DNA from: Aureimonas ureilytica
Lineage (GTDB): Bacteria > Pseudomonadota > Alphaproteobacteria > Rhizobiales > Rhizobiaceae
Length of the DNA: 64,000 nucleotides
Assembly: GCF_001475935.1 (NCBI RefSeq)
Contig: NZ_LDQA01000022.1
Coordinates: forward strand, 124,001 to 188,000
Reading direction: 5' to 3'
The translations under genes were made by a program, and so were the position numbers. Below the pieces are notes generated by a model. It saw only the letters and a program-made list of their open reading frames with translations. It searched no databases and was not told the DNA's origin. Of this stretch, positions 54,568 to 64,000 are shown piece after piece. The first letter of the stretch is position 1. Every line of letters starts with the position of its first letter.

Positions 54568-55029
54568 ATGCGTCAGTTTGATTTCGCTCCCCTGTACCGC
54601 TCCACCGTCGGCTTCGACCGCTTGTTCTCGATGCTCGACACGCTCGGTTCGGGTGAGAATGCCCAGACCTACCCGCCTTACAATATCGAGCGCACGGGCG
54701 AGAACGCCTATCGCATCACCATGGCCGTGGCCGGCTTCGGGGATGGCGAACTCTCGATCGAGTCGCGTGAAAACACGCTGACCGTGAAGGGCGAGAAGTC
54801 GGATGGCGAAGGCGAGGGGTCCGAGTTCTTGTATCGCGGCATCGCCGCCCGCGCTTTCGAGCGCCGCTTCCAGCTCGCCGAGCATGTTGAAGTGAAGGGT
54901 GCGAGCCTCAGGAACGGCCTCCTCCATATCGATCTTCTGCGTGTGATCCCCGAGGCGATGAAGCCCCGCCGGATCGAGATTTCGAACGCCAACGCCAATG
55001 CGAAGTCGATCGAAGCCAACGCGGCCTGA
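54568..55029 (+). CDS. Small heat-shock protein, Hsp20 family (IbpA-like)
   Basis: 153-residue alpha-crystallin-type chaperone that holds unfolding proteins in large oligomers. The N-terminus MRQFDFAPLYRSTVGFDRLF is typical of the rhizobial class A/IbpA group. The alpha-crystallin domain spans about residues 38-130 (YNIERTGENAYRITMAVAGF ... NGLLHIDLLRVIPEAMKP), and the C-terminal I-x-I-like motif is RRIEI. GGAG lies 7 bases before ATG 54568. Expression is probably controlled by the preceding ROSE-like structure. A terminator follows at 55055. Confidence 0.92.
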   Translation: MRQFDFAPLYRSTVGFDRLFSMLDTLGSGENAQTYPPYNIERTGENAYRITMAVAGFGDGELSIESRENTLTVKGEKSDGEGEGSEFLYRGIAARAFERRFQLAEHVEVKGASLRNGLLHIDLLRVIPEAMKPRRIEISNANANAKSIEANAA

Positions 55030-55054
55030 TCGAAACCGTAATTCAGGTTGGGAG

Positions 55055-55083
55055 CGGCGCCTTTCGAGGCGCCGTTTTCGTTT
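55055..55083 (+). terminator. hsp20 terminator
   Basis: CGGCGCCT (55055-55062), TTCG loop, AGGCGCCG (55067-55074), then TTTT and a further TTT. Confidence 0.88.
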
Positions 55084-55109
55084 GTCACATCATGGCCGAC
55101 GACCATACG

Positions 55110-55143
55110 AAAAAGGCCGGGCACCGCTATGGCACCCGGCCTT
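55110..55143 (-). terminator. Terminator of the RMF-like gene
   Basis: On the minus strand AAGGCCGGG pairs with CCCGGCCTT (plus positions 55113-55121 and 55135-55143) and is followed by a T-run, seen as AAAA at 55110-55114 on the plus strand. Confidence 0.8.
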
Positions 55144-55164
55144 CGTCATGATGGTTTCAAGGCA

Positions 55165-55377
55165 TCAATGCAGCGCTTCGGACGCCGTGCCGTTGGAGGC
55201 CATCGTATGCTCGTTTGCAGTAGACGAGCGGAAATGGCCGGGCTCGGTGTTGCGGCTCTCGTTCCAGCCGGCCATCCATTCGGCCCTAAGGCTCGATCCC
55301 ACGGGATATTCGCAGGACGACATCGGATGATTGTTCTGGAAGGCGAGCTTGCCTTGGTGGAATGCGTCGGTCGCCAT
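55165..55377 (-). CDS. rmf: Ribosome modulation factor-like protein
   Basis: 70-residue protein. Its first 40 residues follow the RMF pattern: a GKLAFQNN segment where RMF has GYxAG, SSCEYP for the conserved CPY, then LRAEWMAGWNES for RSQWLGGWREA. RMF inactivates 70S ribosomes as 100S dimers in stationary phase or stress. The last 28 residues (Ser/Thr/Ala rich) are an extension not found in E. coli RMF. GGAGGAACT precedes ATG 55377, supporting expression. Its convergent position with hsp20 suggests a small stress cluster, by context only. Confidence 0.78.
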   Translation of the reverse strand: MATDAFHQGKLAFQNNHPMSSCEYPVGSSLRAEWMAGWNESRNTEPGHFRSSTANEHTMASNGTASEALH

Positions 55378-55453
55378 GAGTTCCTCCTGTTGACGGACAC
55401 AAGACCCAAACTCCTCAAAGCCTGATCCGTTCCCGACTGGCGACCTTTCGAAC

Positions 55454-56512
55454 TCAGGCGGTGGCTGCGAGCGCGGCGGCGAAGCGCTCGACATCGGCCG
55501 GCTCGGTGGACCAACTCGTGACCAGTCGAACCAGGACTTCGTTTTCGTTGAGCGCCTGGCCGCTGCCATGGGGCATGTTCCAGTCGTAGAAGACGGCGCC
55601 CTCGGCCCGCAGCGCGTCCGCCACCGGGCGCTCCAGAATCGCGAAGACCTCGTTGGAGCGCGTATCCCAGGCCTGCCGGGCGCGGTTCGAATGCGCCAAG
55701 GCGTCGCGCAATTGATCGGCCATCAAGTTGGCGTGCGCGGCCAGCGTCAGCCAGAGCCCATCGTCCAGATAGGCCATGAACTGCGCGGCGATGAAGCGCG
55801 TCTTGGAAAAGAGCTGCGCGCCCCGCTTGCGTATATAAGGAAATTGTCGCGCCTTCTCGGGATCGAAGAACACGACGGCTTCCGCGCACCAGCAGCCGTT
55901 CTTGGTGGCTCCGAAAGAAAGGATGTCGATGCCCGCCCGCCATGTCATATCGGCGGGTGACAGCTTGGTCGCCGCCAGCGCATTGGCGAAACGCGCGCCG
56001 TCCATATGGAAGGCCAGATCCTGCTCATGCGCGATCGCGGCGAGCGCCGAGATTTCATCGCGGCTATAGAGCGTGCCGACTTCGCTCGCCTGGCTGATCG
56101 TTACCGCCATGGGCTGACCGGCATGGATGAAGCCGGGGCGGAAGCGGGCGAGCTCATGGCGCAGCTGCGCCGGATCGATCCGGCCCAAGGCTCCGTCCAC
56201 CGGGGCCATGCGCGCGCCATGCGTGAAGAATTCCGGCGCGCCGCATTCGTCTTCCACCACATGCGCCTCGCGGTGGCACATGACGACGCCGCCGGGACGG
56301 TTCACGGCGGCAAAGCTCAAAGAGTTCGCGGCCGTTCCCGTGCCGACGAAGAAGACCGCGACCTCGCGCTCGAAAATCTCGTTGAAGCGCTGCTCCACCG
56401 CCTTGTCGAGATCGCTGGAGCCGTAGGCGGCAGCCATGCCCGCGCCATGCGTGGAAAGGGCGGCGGAGATGGCCGGATGAGCGCCGGACCAATTGTCGGA
56501 AGCAAAGATCAT
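55454..56512 (-). CDS. Low-specificity L-threonine aldolase / beta-eliminating lyase family
   Basis: 352-residue PLP enzyme splitting threonine or allo-threonine to glycine and acetaldehyde. The start FASDNWSGAHPAIS is the family N-terminus; FVGTGTAANSLSF binds the phosphate, HMDGARFANAL carries the PLP-nitrogen Asp, and Lys204 in SFGATKNG forms the Schiff base. ATG 56512 has GGAAAGG upstream; the 126-residue longer open frame crosses the gltB leader and is not coding. It is divergent from gltB. Confidence 0.92.
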   Translation of the reverse strand: MIFASDNWSGAHPAISAALSTHGAGMAAAYGSSDLDKAVEQRFNEIFEREVAVFFVGTGTAANSLSFAAVNRPGGVVMCHREAHVVEDECGAPEFFTHGARMAPVDGALGRIDPAQLRHELARFRPGFIHAGQPMAVTISQASEVGTLYSRDEISALAAIAHEQDLAFHMDGARFANALAATKLSPADMTWRAGIDILSFGATKNGCWCAEAVVFFDPEKARQFPYIRKRGAQLFSKTRFIAAQFMAYLDDGLWLTLAAHANLMADQLRDALAHSNRARQAWDTRSNEVFAILERPVADALRAEGAVFYDWNMPHGSGQALNENEVLVRLVTSWSTEPADVERFAAALAATA

Positions 56513-56837
56513 GAGAGCCTTTCCGGCATTATCGACCGAGCTTCTGCCCTTGCGCGCTTCAAACCTGCGCGTCAACGCGTTAGAAGCACTCTTGAAAAAA
56601 TCCAAAGAAGCTGCCATAAGCCTGAGATATGGCAGCAATGCTGACCTAAATTGCCGACCTTCGGGTCGCAGTGCCGAACCCCGACGGATCGCGGGGCTTT
56701 GAACATGGGGCCCTTCGGGCTCTGATCGAAACGGGAATTCCTCCGGGCGTGGCGGTTCAGACCGGCCGCGCCCAGCGGGCTGCCCGGAGTTGGAACCCGC
56801 CTCCGGGGCGTGGTTCGAAATAGGGAGACGTGACGCG
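56513..56837 (+). promoter_or_regulatory. gltB leader with consecutive hairpins
   Basis: 325-base divergent region. On the gltB side three short stem-loops follow each other: CGACC/GGTCG (56655-56668), CCCCG/CGGGG (56679-56696) and GGGCCC/GGGCTC-type (56708-56722). GGGAG at 56822-56826 is near the gltB ribosome-binding position, 12 bases ahead of ATG 56838. No gene is seen. The hairpins could be an attenuator-like or structured leader; they match no riboswitch I recognise. Confidence 0.45.
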
Positions 56838-61553
<4,716 letters not shown>

Positions 61554-61936
61554 GGCGGCGTATGGCCCCAGGCGAGGCGACGATACGGTTGGCGAATGGC
61601 GGCATTGATCGCCTTCGCCATTCCGGCAGGGATGTGGTTGGCGAACGGGTTCTTCCGGCGCCGGCCGTCATCTTCGGCGCAACACTCGGGGCCGCCTTCT
61701 GGATAAGACGCCGGTATCTCCGTCCCTGATCCACCCTCTCGTCGCCGATCGGCGGGAGGCGGCTCGGGGCAGCGGGCGGCCGGCAATCGCTCGCGAAGTT
61801 TGGACGCGTTCTATTTTCGCGAATTTTGGTATAAGGCGGCGCATGTCGAAGCCGGCCCGGCAACCGGGCGAGCCGACAGGGCGCTGCGGTCTGCTGCCGC
61901 CAGGATCGTGCGGCAGAACTTAAGACGGAGGGGCAA
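61554..61936 (+). other. gltB-gltD intergenic gap
   Basis: 383 bases, long for this gene pair. Two overlapping short frames exist: one from ATG 61562 (55 codons, ending ATLGAAFWIRRRYLRP) and one from ATG 61596 (36 codons, a hydrophobic helix then FFRRRP). Neither has a clear ribosome-binding site, so neither is called. The A/T-richer stretch near 61806-61835 is a candidate promoter giving gltD its own transcript. Confidence 0.4.
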
Positions 61937-63391
61937 ATGGGCAAGGTGACGGGCTTTCTCGAGATCGACCGCCAGACGGCGAAATATCAGCCGGCGTCCG
62001 ACCGCATTCGCCATTTCCGCGAATTCACGCTGCCCATGTCGGAAGAGGAAGTGGGCAAGCAGGCGGCGCGCTGCATGGATTGCGGCATTCCCTTCTGCCA
62101 CGGGCCGACGGGCTGCCCCGTGCACAACCAGATCCCGGACTGGAACGATCTCGTCTATTCCGGCGATTGGGAAGCGGCGATCCGCAACCTGCACTCCACC
62201 AACAACTTCCCCGAATTCACCGGCCGCATCTGCCCCGCGCCCTGCGAGGAAGCCTGTACGCTGAATCTGGAAGACGTTCCGGTCGCCATCAAGACGGTGG
62301 AACAGGCGATCGCCGATCAGGCCTATAAGCTCGGCCTCATCCAGCCGCAGCCCGCCGAGACGCAGACGGGCAAGCGCGTCGCCGTCATCGGCTCGGGTCC
62401 GGCGGGCATGGCGGCGGCCCAGCAGCTTGGGCGCGCGGGCCATGAGGTTCATGTGTTCGAGCGCGAGTCGCGCGCGGGCGGTCTGCTTCGCTACGGCATT
62501 CCCGACTTCAAGATGGAAAAGCACTGGATCGACCGGCGCGTCGAGCAGATGCAGGGCGAGGGCGTGACCTTCCATTGCGGCGTCGATGTCGGCAAGGACA
62601 AGACGCTGGCCGATCTCCAAGCCGAGTTCGACGCGGTTCTTTATTGCGGCGGCGCGGAGCGTCCGCGCGAGGCTGGTATTCCGACCAACGGGCTGGAAGG
62701 CATCTATGATGCGATGCCCTATCTCGTGCAGCAGAACCGCCGCGTCGGTGGCGAAAAGGTCGAGAGCGCCGGCTGGAACGCGGGCGAAATCTGGGCCGGC
62801 GCCAAGCATGTCGTGGTGGTCGGCGGCGGTGACACAGCGTCGGACTGCGTCGGCACGGCCTTCCGTCAGGGTGCAGTAAAAGTCACGCAGCTCGACATTC
62901 GCCCGCAGCCGCCCAAGACGGAGAACAAGCTCGAAGTCTGGCCCTACTGGGCGACGAAGATGCGCGTCTCCTCGTCCCAGGCCGAAGGCGCGGTGCGCGA
63001 GTTCCAGGTCGCAACGCTCGAATTCGTCGGCGAGGACGGCCAGCTGACCGGCGTGAAGTGCGCGCAGGTGGACGAGAAGCGTAAGCCGATCCCCGGCACC
63101 GAGTTCGTCATCAAGGCCGATCTCGCCTTTATCGCCATCGGCTTTGCCGGCCCGTTCATGGACGGGTTCATGGCCGATGCGGGCGACGCGCTGAAGACCA
63201 AGACGGATTCGCGCGGCAATGTGGCCGTGCTGGCGGACGACCATGGCTACAAGACCTCGGTCGACAAGCTCTATGCCGCCGGCGACGTGCGCCGCGGTCA
63301 GTCGCTCGTGGTCTGGGCGATCCGCGAAGGCCGGCAGGCCGCGCGCGCCGTCGATCTCGACCTTATGGGCTCGACCACGCTGCCGCGCTGA
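61937..63391 (+). CDS. gltD: Glutamate synthase (NADPH), small subunit
   Basis: 484-residue beta subunit that passes electrons from NADPH through FAD and iron-sulfur clusters to GltB. The N-terminal cysteines are in ARCMDCGIPFCHGPTGCP and CPAPCEEACTLN (two 4Fe-4S clusters). FAD motif VAVIGSGPAGMAAAQQL begins near residue 148, and the NADPH motif VVVVGGGDTASDCVG near residue 293. The C-terminal FAD region is LYAAGDVRRGQSLVVWAI. GGAGGGG precedes the ATG at 61937. A terminator follows. Confidence 0.97.
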   Translation: MGKVTGFLEIDRQTAKYQPASDRIRHFREFTLPMSEEEVGKQAARCMDCGIPFCHGPTGCPVHNQIPDWNDLVYSGDWEAAIRNLHSTNNFPEFTGRICPAPCEEACTLNLEDVPVAIKTVEQAIADQAYKLGLIQPQPAETQTGKRVAVIGSGPAGMAAAQQLGRAGHEVHVFERESRAGGLLRYGIPDFKMEKHWIDRRVEQMQGEGVTFHCGVDVGKDKTLADLQAEFDAVLYCGGAERPREAGIPTNGLEGIYDAMPYLVQQNRRVGGEKVESAGWNAGEIWAGAKHVVVVGGGDTASDCVGTAFRQGAVKVTQLDIRPQPPKTENKLEVWPYWATKMRVSSSQAEGAVREFQVATLEFVGEDGQLTGVKCAQVDEKRKPIPGTEFVIKADLAFIAIGFAGPFMDGFMADAGDALKTKTDSRGNVAVLADDHGYKTSVDKLYAAGDVRRGQSLVVWAIREGRQAARAVDLDLMGSTTLPR

Positions 63392-63412
63392 AGGCACATC
63401 CCAATCCAACAG

Positions 63413-63446
63413 AAGGCTCGCTTCCGGACGGAGGCGAGCCTTTTTT
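63413..63446 (+). terminator. gltD terminator
   Basis: AAGGCTCGC (63413-63421) pairs with GCGAGCCTT (63434-63442), followed by TTTT. Confidence 0.9.
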
Positions 63447-63645
63447 GTTGGAGAGACCGGAAGACGACAGGTGAGGGCGCTTGCTGGGTTTTCCCTGCTC
63501 GCGTCTGAGCGAGCCAAACGGCTCGCTTGCACCGTGAGGACGCCGTGAGGGCCCGACTTCACCGGTCAAATGGATAATGCTTGGCCCCTCGCGATCGCAT
63601 GGCGATCTCTCGGCAAGCCCCGCTAAGAGGTCTCGTCCGCAGCCG

Positions 63646-64000
63646 CTAATTGATGGAGGACGTGTCCGGAGTACCGGCCTTTGGGACTGCCACTGGGGCC
63701 TCGGGCTTGGCAGGCGGCCCCGCCTCCGGGCCATGCAGGCGGAGCTCTTCAAGGCTTGTCGTGCCGCGAAACACGATGGCATTGTCGCGCGTCACCGGCG
63801 AAACGGCGGTGCCGCGCCCCGTCCAGTTGAACTGATCGGCCCGGCCTTCGACGGCGGCCGAAACGACGCCCTCGCGCACGAGCTTCTCGCGCGGCGAGCC
63901 CTGGCCGCCGGTGCCCGGCTGAGCGCTGCCGAGCAACTGGTCGCCGCCATCGAAGCGCGGATCGGCAAAGGAGATGGGCGCGGTCGTCGTGGCCAGCGCC
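63646..64000 (-). CDS. Unidentified protein, C-terminal part (partial at window edge)
   Basis: The minus-strand frame is open from the window edge to the TAA/TTA-side stop at 63646, giving at least 118 residues. It starts in the middle of the protein with ALATTTAPISFADPRFDGGD. It continues with polar, Gly/Ser/Pro-rich sequence and ends with a proline/alanine-rich tail (PPAKPEAPVAVPKAG). No family is recognised. The composition suggests the disordered end of an envelope or regulatory protein. It converges with gltD, and the strength of the frame continuing beyond the edge supports it being real. Confidence 0.5.
   Translation of the reverse strand, partial: ALATTTAPISFADPRFDGGDQLLGSAQPGTGGQGSPREKLVREGVVSAAVEGRADQFNWTGRGTAVSPVTRDNAIVFRGTTSLEELRLHGPEAGPPAKPEAPVAVPKAGTPDTSSIN

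Overview
The window is a GC-rich stretch of chromosome from an alphaproteobacterium, most likely of the order Hyphomicrobiales (Rhizobiales). Evidence includes an aa3-type cytochrome oxidase subunit IV, a DUF992 protein, a CpdR response regulator, a Rhizobium etli-type asparaginase, an Omp25/31-like porin, pseudoazurin, a Zur regulator and a ROSE-like RNA thermometer ahead of an hsp20 gene. An Aurantimonadaceae-type genus would fit, but this cannot be proved from the window alone. Almost all of it looks like conserved core chromosome. The one clearly accessory patch lies between guaA and the tRNA-Val array.

Layout. 0-10 kb: tail of a DUF1007-like gene and a nickel/cobalt exporter, a class I glutamine amidotransferase, a ParA-like ATPase with a broken P-loop, recX behind what looks like a leaderless promoter, a DJ-1/PfpI protein, oxidase subunit IV, DUF992, a TPR lipoprotein, rpsU and a FUSC transporter. 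9.5-19 kb: two uncharacterised membrane proteins, class I aldolase, zur, an abundant-type outer membrane protein, a PfkB sugar kinase, DUF3750, asparaginase, a BaiN-like flavoprotein and glyoxalase I. 18.8-22 kb: a Tat-exported small subunit, a GMC flavoprotein dehydrogenase and a pseudoazurin, together a plausible periplasmic sugar/alcohol oxidation unit. 22-32 kb: pyruvate carboxylase, glycosyltransferase, tex, ureidoglycine aminohydrolase and a quinone-detoxification pair (glutathionyl-hydroquinone reductase plus extradiol-dioxygenase-like VOC protein).

32-46.6 kb: tRNA-Gln, ppx/gppA overlapping rlmE, an MFS exporter, a Tat-exported metallo-beta-lactamase-fold hydrolase, guaB, divergent oxyR/katA, an overlapping rsmB-tspO-nucleosidase chain, and guaA. 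guaB and guaA together cover both steps from IMP to GMP. 46.7-50 kb: an internally deleted IS5-family transposase followed by a divergent LysR/MFS efflux pair. 50-54 kb: three identical tRNA-Val(GAC) genes, cpdR, N-formylglutamate amidohydrolase, histidinol-phosphatase and a lysophospholipase-like hydrolase. 54.4-64 kb: ROSE-like thermometer plus hsp20, a ribosome-modulation-factor homologue, threonine aldolase, gltB and gltD (GOGAT), and the 3' part of an unidentified gene.

No CRISPR array, prophage or recognisable defence island is present. The points most worth a second look are the degenerate ParA protein, the GMC/pseudoazurin unit, the ROSE-like element with the neighbouring RMF homologue, the oxyR-katA operator, the rsmB-tspO-nucleosidase coupling and the hairpin-rich leader of gltB.
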